From positions 1 through 64,000 of the forward strand of contig VGBM01000002.1 of the NCBI GenBank assembly GCA_016870485.1: DNA of 64,000 nucleotides, read 5' to 3'. Positions 1 to 8,643 of this stretch are shown here, in pieces. Under the pieces are notes generated by a model, which searched no databases, was not told the DNA's origin, and worked only from the letters and a program-made list of their open reading frames with translations. A program made the position numbers and the translations under genes. Every line of letters begins with the position of its first letter. Position 1 is the first letter of the stretch. The stretch is from Actinomycetota bacterium (GTDB lineage: Bacteria > Actinomycetota > Thermoleophilia > Gaiellales > F1-60-MAGs149).

Positions 1-2
1 CG

Positions 3-113
3 TTCGAGATCGACAACCCGTCCGCCTGGGAGCCGCCTAAGGCGTGGTTCGAGCATGCGATTCCGAACTACCGCGAGGTGATCGCCGCCGGCGAGGAGGT
101 CAAGGCCTCCTAG
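3..113 (+). CDS. C-terminal end of an unidentified protein (partial)
   Basis: An open frame enters from the left edge and gives 36 residues before a TAG stop at 111-113. The peptide runs from FEIDNPSAWEPPKAWF to a charged end with EEVKAS. Codon use is GC-rich, like the neighbours, and the stop is followed at once by a terminator-like hairpin, so this looks like a genuine gene end. I do not recognise the family from so short a tail and assign no function. Confidence 0.55.
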   Translation, partial: FEIDNPSAWEPPKAWFEHAIPNYREVIAAGEEVKAS

Positions 114-124
114 CCGACCGCACG

Positions 125-156
125 GGGCCCCGTCCGCCATCCGGCGGATGGGGCCC
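125..156. terminator. Hairpin between convergent genes
   Basis: A 14-bp stem (arms 125-138 and 143-156, one G-T pair, 4-nt loop) lies 11 bases after the stop of the first gene and 20 bases before the stop of the convergent dehydrogenase. A short T-containing stretch follows on the plus strand. It could serve both strands. Confidence 0.65.
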
Positions 157-175
157 TTGGCATTTCACGGGCGCT

Positions 176-1108
176 TCAGTCCAACTCACGCAGGAACGAG
201 ACGGGCCGCTCGCCCATCAGGACGCGGGCGACGTCCTCGGCGGCGTCGTCGAATGAGCGCCGGTCGGACTCCGCCGAGTACCAGGCGGCGTGCGGCTGCA
301 GGATCGTCCTCGGCCAGGCCCGCTCGGGCGCGTCGGGCGGTGCGGGCTCGACGGGCAGGGCGTCGAGGGCGGCGCCGGCGATCGTCCCCTCGACGAGGGC
401 GGCGCCGAGGGCGTCGTGGTCGACGAGGGCGGCACGGGCCGTGTTGACGAGGTAGGCGTCGGGGCGCATCCGGGCGAGCGCGCCGGCGTCGATCATGCCG
501 CGCGTGCGGTCGGTGACCGAGGCCATCAGGCAGACCACGTCGCTCGCCCCGAGCAGCTCGCCGAGCGGGACGAGCCGCCCGCCGGCGGCCGCCACCTCGT
601 CGGGGGCGGCGTGCTCGGAGGCCACCAGCACGTCCATGCCGAGGGCGGCGCCGCGCGCGATCACGCCGCGGCCGATCGTGCCGAAGCCGATCACGCCCAG
701 GACCGAGCCCCCGACCGGGCGCGGGGCCTGCGGGTATGGCCACCAGACGCCGTCCCGGACGAGCCCGTCGAGCATCACGATGCCGCGCAGGCAGGCGATG
801 GCGAGGCCGATCGTGTGGTCGGCGACCTCCTCGTCGCAGAAGTGGGTGACACGGCAGCACCAGACGCCGCGTGCGGCGAGCCCCTCCGCATCGAGGTGGT
901 CGTGACCGGTCGAGCAGGTCGCGACGACGCGCACGTTGGGCGCCCGCTCGAGCACCGTGGCGTCGATGCGCCCGCCGGGGTACGTGAGCACGCCCACCAC
1001 GTCGTCGCCCGCGATCTGGCGGTCGAAGACGACCTCGGCCCCCGCGGGCCCGATGATCGCGTTCGCGCGGTCGAGCGGCCACGTGTCGTCGATGCAGACC
1101 ACCCTCAT
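176..1108 (-). CDS. D-isomer-specific 2-hydroxyacid dehydrogenase, copy A
   Basis: This 310-residue protein belongs to the NAD-dependent D-2-hydroxyacid dehydrogenase family, which interconverts 2-hydroxy and 2-keto acids in the cytosol. The Rossmann motif GFGTIG is at about residues 141-146. The catalytic Arg (about 225, in NTARAALVD), Glu (about 254, in PVEP) and His (about 273, in LQPHAAW) are all present. Its ATG overlaps the upstream stop (ATGA), so it is the last gene of a three-gene operon. The next gene is clearly its paralogue, sharing CSTG, CDEEVA, WWPYP and MRPDAYLVN. The substrate cannot be read from the sequence; phosphoglycerate, glyoxylate and hydroxypyruvate are all possible. 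Confidence 0.9.
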   Translation of the reverse strand: MRVVCIDDTWPLDRANAIIGPAGAEVVFDRQIAGDDVVGVLTYPGGRIDATVLERAPNVRVVATCSTGHDHLDAEGLAARGVWCCRVTHFCDEEVADHTIGLAIACLRGIVMLDGLVRDGVWWPYPQAPRPVGGSVLGVIGFGTIGRGVIARGAALGMDVLVASEHAAPDEVAAAGGRLVPLGELLGASDVVCLMASVTDRTRGMIDAGALARMRPDAYLVNTARAALVDHDALGAALVEGTIAGAALDALPVEPAPPDAPERAWPRTILQPHAAWYSAESDRRSFDDAAEDVARVLMGERPVSFLRELD

Positions 1109-2043
1109 GCCCCCACCTCCCGTATCTGCCCCTGCGGGCGCTCGCCGCGCAGGACGCGCGCGAGGTCGTCGATCTGCCGCCGGTACGGCGCGAGGTTCGC
1201 GGCCGGCGAGTACCAGGACGCGTGCGGCTGCAGGACCAGGTTCGGCCAGCGGAGCGCCGGCTCGTCGGGGCCGGGCGGCTCCGTCGGCAGCACGTCGATG
1301 GCGGCACCGGCGATCTCCCCCGCCGCGAGGGCGGCGCCGAGCGCCGCGTGGTCGACGAGCCCGGCACGCGCGCAGTTGACGAGGTAGGCGTCGGGACGCA
1401 TGCGCCGCAGGGCGTCGGCGTCGATCAGGTGCCGCGTCGCGTCCACGAGGGGCGCGTGCAGCGTGACGACGTCGCTCGTGGCGAGGAGCGTCGGCAGGTC
1501 GACGGGCTCGACCCCCAGCGCGCGGACATCGGCGGGATCGACGACGGGGTCGCAGGCCACGACCGCCATGCCGTTGGCCAGCCCGAGGGCCGCGACGAGC
1601 CGGCCGATGTTGCCCAGCCCGACGACGCCGAGCACGCTGCCGCGGACGCGGCGCGGCTCCACCGGGTACGGCCACCAGCCGCCGTCGCGCACGTGCCGGT
1701 CGAGCCGGTAGACGCCGCGCAGGAGGCCGGTGGCGAGCGCGAGCGCGTGCTCGGCGACCTCCTCGTCGCAGTAGCCCGAGACGTGCAGGCAGACCACGCC
1801 GGCGTCCGACAGGGCGTCGACGTCGAGGTTGTCGTAGCCCGTCGAGCAGGTGCCGGTCAGGACGAGGTTGGGGCAGCGCTCGAGGACATCGGCCCGGATC
1901 TCCTGCTCGGGCGCGGCGAGCACGGCGACGACGTCGTCACCGGCGGCGACGTCGGTCTTCTCCACGCGGACGTCGAGGCCGGCCAGCGCCGCATCGACGC
2001 CGTCGAGCGGCCACAGCGGGTCGAGCAGGACGACGCGCCTCAT
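1105..2043 (-). CDS. D-isomer-specific 2-hydroxyacid dehydrogenase, copy B
   Basis: This is the 312-residue paralogue of the downstream gene, with the same domain order. The Rossmann motif GLGNIG is at about 142-147, and catalytic Arg226, Glu255 and His274 lie in CARAGLVD, PTEP and LQPHASW. Both ends overlap neighbours by ATGA, which implies translational coupling. The shared motifs imply tandem duplication followed by divergence, so the two copies may differ in substrate or work as a heteromer. ATG at 2043 is the start because it overlaps the upstream TGA. Substrate unknown. Confidence 0.9.
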   Translation of the reverse strand: MRRVVLLDPLWPLDGVDAALAGLDVRVEKTDVAAGDDVVAVLAAPEQEIRADVLERCPNLVLTGTCSTGYDNLDVDALSDAGVVCLHVSGYCDEEVAEHALALATGLLRGVYRLDRHVRDGGWWPYPVEPRRVRGSVLGVVGLGNIGRLVAALGLANGMAVVACDPVVDPADVRALGVEPVDLPTLLATSDVVTLHAPLVDATRHLIDADALRRMRPDAYLVNCARAGLVDHAALGAALAAGEIAGAAIDVLPTEPPGPDEPALRWPNLVLQPHASWYSPAANLAPYRRQIDDLARVLRGERPQGQIREVGA

Positions 2044-2342
2044 GCGGCCTCCCCCGCGCCCAGCACGGCGTCGACGCGGTCGACGAGCGCGAGGTCCAGC
2101 ACGGAGATCCCGGGCGGGCGGTGCGTGCGCACCGCGACCCGCACGCGGGCGTGGCGCTGTTCGAGGTCGGGATGGTGGTCGAGCTCCTCCGCCGCCCGCG
2201 CGATCGCCGCGGCGGCGGCGCAGGCGGCGTCCCACGAGCCGCAGTCGTGCTCGCGCACGAGGCGACCGTCGACCAGCGCCCAGCCCGGACGCGCACAGAG
2301 CGCCAGGGCGACGGCGCCGTAGGTCAGGGGGGTGCGGTCCAT
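2040..2342 (-). CDS. Pterin-4a-carbinolamine dehydratase family protein
   Basis: This protein of about 100 residues has the family signature: LDHHPDL at about 54-60, followed by VRVAVRTH and the LDLALVDRVDAV tail. Family members dehydrate 4a-hydroxytetrahydropterin to recycle the cofactor of aromatic amino acid hydroxylases. Many bacterial members are found without a hydroxylase, and none is visible here. I favour the ATG at 2342; another ATG at 2369 would add nine residues. The gene opens an operon with two 2-hydroxyacid dehydrogenases and ends in an ATGA overlap. It is divergent from transaldolase, with about 80 bp shared for promoters. Confidence 0.8.
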   Translation of the reverse strand: MDRTPLTYGAVALALCARPGWALVDGRLVREHDCGSWDAACAAAAAIARAAEELDHHPDLEQRHARVRVAVRTHRPPGISVLDLALVDRVDAVLGAGEAA

Positions 2343-2425
2343 CCGGTCGAAGGGGCGGCGCGCCCCCACCGGGCGCGCCCCCGTGCGCGTAGACTAGGCC
2401 GCACACGCGGACTCCGGGAGGATCA

Positions 2426-3517
2426 GTGCCGAGCAAGTGGCTCGAGGTCGGCAGGTACGGGCAGAGCGTCTGGTACGACAACGTCGCACGTCCCGCGGTG
2501 CAGACGGGCCTCCTGGCCCGGATCATCGAGGAGGACGGCGTCACCGGCGGGACCTCGAACCCGTCCATCTTCGCCAAGAACGTCGAGGAGTCCGGCCTCT
2601 ACGACGACGCGATCCGCGCCGTCCCCGCCGACGCCACCGCGGCCGAGGCCTTCCAGCCGCTCTGGATCGAGGACATCCAGGCCGCCTGCGACGTCCTGCG
2701 GGGCGTCTACGACCGCACCGGCGGCGCCGACGGCTACGTCTCGATCGAGGTCGAGGCCGACCTCGCCTTCGACGCGCCGGGCACCGTCCGCCGCGCCCAC
2801 GAGCTGCACGCGGCCGTCGACCGACCCAACGTGATGATCAAGGTGCCGGGCACCCGGGAGGGCATCGACTCGTTCCGGCAGCTGACCCGGGACGGGCTCA
2901 GCATCAACGTGACGCTCCTCTTCGCGGTCGAGCGCTACCTCGAGATCGCCGAGGCCTACGCGGACGGCATCGCCGCGCGCCACGCGGCGGGCGAGCCCCT
3001 CGACGGGATCCGCTCCGTGGCCAGCTTCTTCGTCTCGCGCATCGACACCAAGGTCGACGCGCTCCTGCCCGAGGACTCGCCCCTGCGCGGCCGGGCCGCC
3101 GTGGCCAACGCCAAGATCGCCTACGCCGACGTCTACCGACGCGTCTTCGAGGGCGAGCGCTGGGCGCCCCTCGAGGCCGCCGGCGCGCACCGCCAGCGGC
3201 CGCTGTGGGCCTCCACCAGCACGAAGAACCCGTCCTACTCCCCCACGATCTACGTCGACGACCTGATCGGGCCCGACACCGTCAACACGGTGCCCGACGC
3301 CACGCTCGAGGCGTTCAGGATGCAGGGCAACCCGGGCGACCACATCGGGCAGGGCCTCGACGAGGCGCGCGCCGTGATGGCGGGTATCGCCGACGCCGGC
3401 ATCGACTTCGCCGCCGTCACCGCCCAGCTCGAGGACGAGGGCGTGCGGCAGTTCGCCGACGCCTACGCCGGCATGCTCGAGGCGATCCAGAACCGCCGCG
3501 CGGCCGTCGCCGGCTAG
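2426..3517 (+). CDS. tal: Transaldolase
   Basis: This 363-residue class I aldolase transfers a dihydroxyacetone unit between sedoheptulose-7-phosphate and glyceraldehyde-3-phosphate in the non-oxidative pentose phosphate pathway. GTSNPSIF at about 42-49 is the N-terminal family motif. The Schiff-base lysine is Lys139 in NVMIKVPGT, and WASTSTKNP and the typical C-terminal region are present. Length fits the long actinobacterial type. Translation starts at GTG 2426 behind a GGGAGGA ribosome-binding site. The TAG stop shares its CTAG with the stop of the convergent transporter gene. Confidence 0.95.
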   Translation: MPSKWLEVGRYGQSVWYDNVARPAVQTGLLARIIEEDGVTGGTSNPSIFAKNVEESGLYDDAIRAVPADATAAEAFQPLWIEDIQAACDVLRGVYDRTGGADGYVSIEVEADLAFDAPGTVRRAHELHAAVDRPNVMIKVPGTREGIDSFRQLTRDGLSINVTLLFAVERYLEIAEAYADGIAARHAAGEPLDGIRSVASFFVSRIDTKVDALLPEDSPLRGRAAVANAKIAYADVYRRVFEGERWAPLEAAGAHRQRPLWASTSTKNPSYSPTIYVDDLIGPDTVNTVPDATLEAFRMQGNPGDHIGQGLDEARAVMAGIADAGIDFAAVTAQLEDEGVRQFADAYAGMLEAIQNRRAAVAG

Positions 3518-5655
3518 GCCGACGGCGGGCCCGTGGCGGGGGCCGGCGCGCGCAAGAGGCGCCGGAGGAAGCCCGGCAGCCACCAGTTGGCCTCGCCGAG
3601 CAGCACCATCGTGCTCGGGACGAGCATCAGGCGCACGATCGTGGCGTCGACGAGGACGGCGGTCGCGAGGCCGATCCCGAACATCTTCACGATCACGCCG
3701 TCCTCGAGGACGAACGAGAGGAACACCGTGATCATGATCAGGGCCGCCGCCGTGATCACCCGCGCGGTGTGCGAGAGGCCGACCTCGACGCTGCGCAGCG
3801 CGCTCGCGCCGCGCAGGTGCGCCTCGCGGATGCGGCTGATCAGGAAGACCTCGTAGTCCATCGAGAGTCCGAACAGGATCGCGAACATCATCATCGGCGC
3901 GTAGGCCTCGATCATCACGGTCTCCTCGAGCCCGATCAGGCTCGCGCCCCAGCCCCACTGGAAGATCGCGACGATCGCCCCGTACGCCGCCCCGATCGAG
4001 AGCGCGTTCATGATGGCGGCCTTGAGCGGCACCAGCACCGACTTGAACTCGACGAGGAGCAGGATGAACGAGAGCAGGATCACGGCGGCGATGAAGATCG
4101 GGAGCCGCTGGGCGATCCGGTCGGAGAGGTTGAGGAGGCCCGCCGTCACGCCCGTCGCGTAGACCCGCACCTCGGGGCCCGTGACGCGCTGGACGTCGCG
4201 CGGCAGGCGCTCCACAAGCCGCTGGGTACGGTCGTCGGTCGGCGCCGACTTGGGCGTCACGCTGATCACCACCACGCGGTCCCTCTTGCTGATCGCGGGC
4301 GGCGCCACCACCTCGACGTCGGGGTCCTTGGCGATGGCCTCGACCACGCGCTTCGCCCCGCCCGCGTCCGCGTACGGGTGCAGCACGACCTCGATCGGCC
4401 CGTTGAAGCCCGGCCCGAACGCCTTCGCGAGCTGGTCGTAGGCGATGCGCGTCGTCGACCCGGGCGGGTCGGAGCCGGCGTCGACCTGGCCGAGGCGCAT
4501 CTGCAGGAGCGGCACGGTCAGGACGCCGAGGATGGCGACCGCCAGGAGCAGGAACGGCACGGGGTGCGAGCCGACGAGCCGCGCCCAGCGGCCCCAGCTG
4601 CCCCCACCGACATCGTCCTCGCCCGTGGTGGCGGGCGGCGCGGCGCGGTCGCGCTTGCGGATCACGCGCTGCCCCATCACCGCGAGCAGCGCGGGCTGCA
4701 GGGTGAGAGCGGAGAGGATCGCCGTCAGCACGGCCACGGACGCCGTCACCCCGAGCATCGTCACGAATGGGATCTGCGCGGTGGCGAGGCCGAGCAGCGC
4801 GATCGCCACCGTCAGGCCCGCGACGAGGACGGTGCGACCGGCGGTGCCCATCGCGTCGCGGATGCCCTGCAGGGGCTCGACCCCGCGCAGCAGGTTCTCG
4901 CGCTGGCGGTTGACCAGGAAGACGGCGTAGTCGATGCCGACGCCGAGGCCGATCATCGTGGCCAGGATCGGACCGATCGAGGAGATCTGCAGGTACGCGG
5001 ACAGCAGCTTGATGGTGGCGACGCCGAGCAGGAGCCCCGCGACGGCGCTCAGGAGCGGCGAGACCATCGCGAGTGCCGTCCCGAAGGCCACCAGCAGGAT
5101 GATCATCGCGGCCACGAGGCCGAGGGCGTCGGAGATGTCGGTGGTGGCGCTCTCCTCCTCAGCGGCCGGCGTGCCCGTGTAGGCGATGCGCAGGCCGTCG
5201 ACGGCCCGCAGCGGCCGCATCGCCTCCTGCAGGTGGCGGTAGGTGGCGGGCCGCACCTCCTCGGCCCCGAGGTCGTAGGAGAGGCCAATGACCGCGGTCG
5301 AGGCGTCCTTGGAGATCAGGCCGCCGGGCTCGAGCGGGCTCTGCACGGACCCCATCCGGGGCAGCGTGCGCGCGTCCTTGACCGCCTTTTCGATGGCCCG
5401 CTGGACGCGCTTCTCCCGCAGCACGCCGGGCGCGCCGTAGACGACGACGGAGCCCGCCAGGCCCTTGCCCGTCGGGAACGCCCGGTTGGCGAGGTCGGCG
5501 CCGGTCTGCGCGCTCGTGCCGGGCACCGTCAGGTTGGCGTTCGTGCGGCCGCCGGCGAGGATCCCGGCCGCGCCGACGCCGGCGAGGAGCGCGATCCAGA
5601 GCACGATCACGATCCACCTGCGCCGCGCGCACCACCCGCCGATCCGACTGACCAC
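3514..5655 (-). CDS. MMPL-family (RND superfamily) membrane transporter
   Basis: This 713-residue RND-type membrane protein has the expected two-fold layout: a first membrane helix at about 14-34, a large outside domain, a multi-helix bundle from about 176, a second outside domain and a second bundle. Each half carries a characteristic acidic Tyr motif: GVGIDYAVFLVNR at about 239-250 and GLSMDYEVFLISR at about 596-608. Relatives export lipids, glycolipids or drugs using the proton gradient. I chose GTG 5655 because an AGGAGG lies about 7 bases upstream. The reading frame stays open further upstream, but only antisense to plus-strand genes. Substrate not predictable. Confidence 0.9.
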   Translation of the reverse strand: MVSRIGGWCARRRWIVIVLWIALLAGVGAAGILAGGRTNANLTVPGTSAQTGADLANRAFPTGKGLAGSVVVYGAPGVLREKRVQRAIEKAVKDARTLPRMGSVQSPLEPGGLISKDASTAVIGLSYDLGAEEVRPATYRHLQEAMRPLRAVDGLRIAYTGTPAAEEESATTDISDALGLVAAMIILLVAFGTALAMVSPLLSAVAGLLLGVATIKLLSAYLQISSIGPILATMIGLGVGIDYAVFLVNRQRENLLRGVEPLQGIRDAMGTAGRTVLVAGLTVAIALLGLATAQIPFVTMLGVTASVAVLTAILSALTLQPALLAVMGQRVIRKRDRAAPPATTGEDDVGGGSWGRWARLVGSHPVPFLLLAVAILGVLTVPLLQMRLGQVDAGSDPPGSTTRIAYDQLAKAFGPGFNGPIEVVLHPYADAGGAKRVVEAIAKDPDVEVVAPPAISKRDRVVVISVTPKSAPTDDRTQRLVERLPRDVQRVTGPEVRVYATGVTAGLLNLSDRIAQRLPIFIAAVILLSFILLLVEFKSVLVPLKAAIMNALSIGAAYGAIVAIFQWGWGASLIGLEETVMIEAYAPMMMFAILFGLSMDYEVFLISRIREAHLRGASALRSVEVGLSHTARVITAAALIMITVFLSFVLEDGVIVKMFGIGLATAVLVDATIVRLMLVPSTMVLLGEANWWLPGFLRRLLRAPAPATGPPSA

Positions 5656-5742
5656 CCGCGGCCTCCTCGGCGGCAGTCTACCGCCCGCGCCATGGCCGCA
5701 CGGGGCGCGTAGACTGCCCGCACGATCCCGGGAGGAGACGAC

Positions 5743-6330
5743 GTGGCCCTGTTCGAGGTGCGCAAGATCGCGGTCTACACGGAGGAGATCCACCACGACT
5801 TCGGGCCGCCGCCCGCTGAGCCCGTCCTGAAGGGCGCCGCGATGGCCGTCGTCACCAACCCGTACGTGGGCTCGTACGTCGAGGACCTGTCCCCCGCCTT
5901 CGACGAGCTGCAGGCGCTCGGCGAGCGGCTCGGCGGCATCCTCGTGGGCCACCTCGGCGGCGACGCGAGCCGCATCGAGGGCTACGGCAAGGGCGCGATC
6001 GTCGGCGGCCGCGGCGAGATCGAGCACGGCGCCATGTGGCACATCCCGGGCGGCGGCGGCATGCGCTCGGCGATCGGCGGCGGCACCTCGATCGTGCCCT
6101 CGACGAAGAAGGTGGGCGGCATCGGCGCCCGCATCGACATCCCCCTCACCCACATCGCCTGGTCGTACGTGGGCAGCCACTACGACGCGATCGAGGTCGG
6201 CGTCCCGGACGGCCCCCGCGACGACGAGATGGTGCTGATCCTCGCGATGGCGACCGCGGGCCGCGTGCACGCGCGCCTCGCCCGCGGCTTCTCCCTCGAG
6301 GACCGCGGCCAGCCGGGAGTGCCGGCGTGA
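5743..6330 (+). CDS. Amino acid synthesis (AA_synth/DUF1185) family protein
   Basis: This 195-residue protein resembles the family named amino acid synthesis (PF06684, formerly DUF1185), whose biochemical role is poorly defined. Supporting features are the N-terminal VRKIAVYTEEIHHDFG, the conserved GHLGGDASRIEGYGKGAIVG, the EHGAMWHIPGG segment and the Gly-rich core to about residue 120. It starts at GTG 5743 behind a GGGAGGAG site. Its TGA overlaps the GTG of the following dehydrogenase, so the two are co-translated. Relatives are often placed in catabolic clusters beside dehydrogenases and hydrolases, which matches this context. Confidence 0.75.
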   Translation: MALFEVRKIAVYTEEIHHDFGPPPAEPVLKGAAMAVVTNPYVGSYVEDLSPAFDELQALGERLGGILVGHLGGDASRIEGYGKGAIVGGRGEIEHGAMWHIPGGGGMRSAIGGGTSIVPSTKKVGGIGARIDIPLTHIAWSYVGSHYDAIEVGVPDGPRDDEMVLILAMATAGRVHARLARGFSLEDRGQPGVPA

Positions 6331-7193
6331 GGATCGCCTTCGTCGGCATCGGCCGGATGGGCTGGCACCTCGCCGGCCACCTCGCGGCGGCCGGGCACGA
6401 CCTCGCCGTCTACGACATCGACGCGGACCTCGCGGCCCGCTGGGCGGCCGAGCACGCGGGGCGCGCCGCCGACTCGGTGGTCGACGCCGTCGCGGGCTGC
6501 GACGCCGTCTGCTCGTCGGTGCCCGCGGACCCGCAGCTGCGCGCCGTCTGGGACGCGGGCCGCGACGTCCTCGCCCCCGGCGCCGTCTGGATCGACCACT
6601 CCACCACCTCGGCCGAGATCGCCCGCACGCTGGCCGCGGAGGCCGCGGAGCGCGGCTGCGCCTTCGTCGACGCGCCCGTCTCCGGCGGCACCGTCGGCGC
6701 CGAGAACGGCAAGCTCGCCGTGATGGCCGGCGGCGACGCGGCCGCCTGGGCGACCGCCGAGCGGGTCGTGTCGGCCTACGCGGCCCGCGCGACCCTGATC
6801 GGGCCCGCCGGCGCCGGCCAGCTGACGAAGATGGCCAACCAGATCTGCGTCCTCGGCACGGGCCAGGCGCTCGCCGAGGGCCTCGCCTTCGCCGAGCGGG
6901 CCGGCCTCGACCCGCGCCGGGTGCTGGAGGTGATGCTGACCGGCTCGTCGACGTCGTGGATGATGGAGAACCGGGCTGCGCTGATGATCGAGGCCCGGTA
7001 CGACTACGGCTTCTCGACGACCCTGATGCGCAAGGACGTCGGGCTGGTGCTCGAGGAGGCCGAGCGGATGGGCGCCGAGCTGCCCGTGACCGAGGTCGTG
7101 GCGCGCCTGCTCGACGAGAACGACGATCGCGGCCACGCGGACGACGACTGGTGCTCGCTGATGGAGCGGCAGCGGGCCGCCGGACAGCCGTAG
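6327..7193 (+). CDS. 3-hydroxyisobutyrate dehydrogenase-family oxidoreductase
   Basis: This 288-residue NAD(P)-dependent beta-hydroxyacid dehydrogenase is cytosolic. It shows the N-terminal nucleotide motif FVGIGRMGWHLAGHL, the substrate-binding signature DAPVSGGTVGAENGKLAVMAGG near residue 115, and the catalytic lysine in GAGQLTKMANQ near residue 172. Family members oxidise 3-hydroxyisobutyrate, tartronate semialdehyde or related acids; the exact substrate is unresolved. GTG 6327 is chosen because it overlaps the stop of the AA_synth gene (GTGA). A decayed CocE-type hydrolase follows 19 bp later, probably once part of the same cluster. Confidence 0.9.
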   Translation: MRIAFVGIGRMGWHLAGHLAAAGHDLAVYDIDADLAARWAAEHAGRAADSVVDAVAGCDAVCSSVPADPQLRAVWDAGRDVLAPGAVWIDHSTTSAEIARTLAAEAAERGCAFVDAPVSGGTVGAENGKLAVMAGGDAAAWATAERVVSAYAARATLIGPAGAGQLTKMANQICVLGTGQALAEGLAFAERAGLDPRRVLEVMLTGSSTSWMMENRAALMIEARYDYGFSTTLMRKDVGLVLEEAERMGAELPVTEVVARLLDENDDRGHADDDWCSLMERQRAAGQP

Positions 7194-7212
7194 GCGGCCC
7201 GGGGGCGCCTCG

Positions 7213-7915
7213 ATGAGCTACCACCCCGCATCCGACGGCATCGACTACGCGGCCTTCGCGATCCCCTCGGGGACGCCGGACCGGCACCCCGCTCGGTGCT
7301 GGAGGCCGACCTGCGCTGCGCGATGCGCGACGGCACCGAGCTCGGCTGCGACGTGTACCGCCCGGCCGCCGGCGGTGCCTTCCCGACGGTGGTGATCCGC
7401 ATGCCGTACGGCAAGCAGACGCCGGAGATGGGGATGCGCCAGGTCGGAGAGTGGCTCGCGCGCAAGGGCTATGCCTGCGTCGTGCAGGACGTGCGCGGCA
7501 AGTTCTCGTCGGCAGGGGGTCTTCGACCCCGGGATCCACGAGGTCGACGACGGCGGTCGACACCGATTTCGCGATCACCCTGTGCCACGTCCTCGCGGAC
7601 GGCACCGTCAACACGATCCAGGACGGCATCATCCGCGCCCGCCACCGGGACGGCGCCGGCGATGCCCCCGACCTCGTGCCCGGCGCGGTCGAGTGCTACG
7701 CGATCGGGATGTCCGCCACCAGCTACCTCGTGCCGGCGGGCGACCGCCTCCGCATCGACGTCGCCTCGACCTGCTTCGACCGCTACGACCGCAACACCGA
7801 TTCGGGCGAGCCGACGGGGCGCGGCACGCGGATCGTGGTCGCGGAGCAGGCCGTCCACCACGCTGCGGCCACGCCGTCGCACGTCGTGCTGCCGGTCATC
7901 CCCGCCGCATCCTGA
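7213..7915 (+). pseudogene. CocE/NonD-type hydrolase remnant (frameshifts, internal deletion)
   Basis: Three pieces in three frames add up to one damaged gene. The first starts at ATG 7213 (MSYHPASDGIDYAAF). The second, from about 7291 to 7510, holds the N-terminal domain (MRDGTELGCDVYRPA, VIRMPYGK, YACVVQDVRGKFSS). The third, from about 7545 to 7915, holds the C-terminal domain (DTDFAITLCHV, DGIIRARHRD, RIDVASTCFDRYDRN, PSHVVLPVIP). CocE and X-Pro-dipeptidyl-peptidase-like hydrolases are usually 550-650 residues, so some 300 residues are missing at the 7510-7545 junction, including the catalytic Ser, Asp and His region. A one-base shift also lies in the C-run near 7287. No functional enzyme can be made. 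Confidence 0.85.
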
Positions 7916-7943
7916 CCGGGGTCGCCTCCCGGACGGCCGGGCG

Positions 7944-8372
7944 TCAGGCCGTCAGGGGATTGCGGTGGCGGACGCCCGGGAAACGGGCGAAGTCGCCATC
8001 CGCGGAGTGCACCTCGCCTCCGTGCTCAACCGCCAGCGCGGCGAGATGCGCGTCCTGGACGAGATTGCCGCCGACGCCGATGGGGCCGAGCAGGCCGACC
8101 AGGATCTCCAGATGCCGGCCCGTCGGCTCGATCATCACGACGTTGCGGCGGCTCAGCCACGACGCGACATCGGCGTGCGCCTCCGCGATCGCGAGCGGCT
8201 GCTCCATGATCCGCGGGCTGGTCACGATACGGAGGTAGCCGAGCGCGACGCTCCACGCCAAGCCGACGCGGTCGCGCCCGTTGAGGCAGTCCGACCACCA
8301 CGCGCGCGCGTCTGCATGGCGCACCGCACGCGCATCGGCCGCGTAGAGCAGGAGGTTGAGATCGGGCACCAT
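7944..8372 (-). CDS. vapC: VapC-family PIN-domain toxin
   Basis: This 142-residue protein matches the mycobacterial-type PIN subfamily in start (VPDLNLLLYA), middle (GYLRIVTSPRIMEQPL) and end (GNLVQDAHLAALAVEHG, SADGDFARFPGVRHRNPL). The acidic residues expected to bind Mg2+ are visible at the N-terminal Asp, in DAHLAAL and in the SADGDF segment. Such toxins cleave RNA and are held inactive by the cognate antitoxin. The upstream antitoxin stop overlaps this start: ATG 8372 follows TGATG, while GTG 8375 would give one more residue. GGAGG lies about 9 bases upstream of the ATG. Confidence 0.9.
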   Translation of the reverse strand: MVPDLNLLLYAADARAVRHADARAWWSDCLNGRDRVGLAWSVALGYLRIVTSPRIMEQPLAIAEAHADVASWLSRRNVVMIEPTGRHLEILVGLLGPIGVGGNLVQDAHLAALAVEHGGEVHSADGDFARFPGVRHRNPLTA

Positions 8373-8641
8373 CACTTCCCGACCTCCATCTTGCGGACGA
8401 CCTCCTCATCCTCCATCTGCCCGACGAGCTGCAGCGCCTTCGTCAGGTCGATGCCCGGCCGGATGCCGAGGTCGTGGACGGGGGGTTCGTACCGGTCCTG
8501 CTCGACCTCCCGCAGCAGTCCATCCCTGAGCGCCTGGTTGACCACGGCCCGGAATGTACGCCCGGACGCGCGCGCCTCGGCGTGGAGCAGTGCCGCGAGG
8601 TCGTCATCGATTGTGAGCGTGGTGCGCACGCTGCGCATCAT
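8372..8641 (-). CDS. vapB: VapB-like ribbon-helix-helix antitoxin
   Basis: This 89-residue protein begins with a ribbon-helix-helix pattern (VRTTLTIDDDLAALLHAEARASGRTFRAVVNQALRDGLL, shown here only as the family pattern around residues 4-42). Its acidic and hydrophobic C-terminal half should wrap the toxin. RHH antitoxins bind operators as dimers and repress their own operon. It precedes and overlaps the PIN toxin. Two adjacent ATG codons (8641 and 8638) are possible starts. A perfect 10-bp palindrome sits only 3 bases upstream, a good candidate operator. Confidence 0.85.
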   Translation of the reverse strand: MMRSVRTTLTIDDDLAALLHAEARASGRTFRAVVNQALRDGLLREVEQDRYEPPVHDLGIRPGIDLTKALQLVGQMEDEEVVRKMEVGK

Positions 8642-8643
8642 AC

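Noticed and set aside
1109-1675. A longer N-terminal form of the first 2-hydroxyacid dehydrogenase
   Set aside because: The extra residues come from reading the paralogue upstream in the wrong frame and are Arg/Ala-rich noise; the ATG at 1108 overlaps the previous stop as expected.
2437-5712. A long plus-strand frame of about 1090 residues across transaldolase and the MmpL gene
   Set aside because: It is a GC-rich shadow with Arg/His-rich composition and no domain; two real genes cover it in other frames.
5656-7632. A giant MmpL protein extended by about 650 residues
   Set aside because: That stretch is antisense to two well-supported plus-strand genes, and a clear ribosome-binding site sits before GTG 5655.
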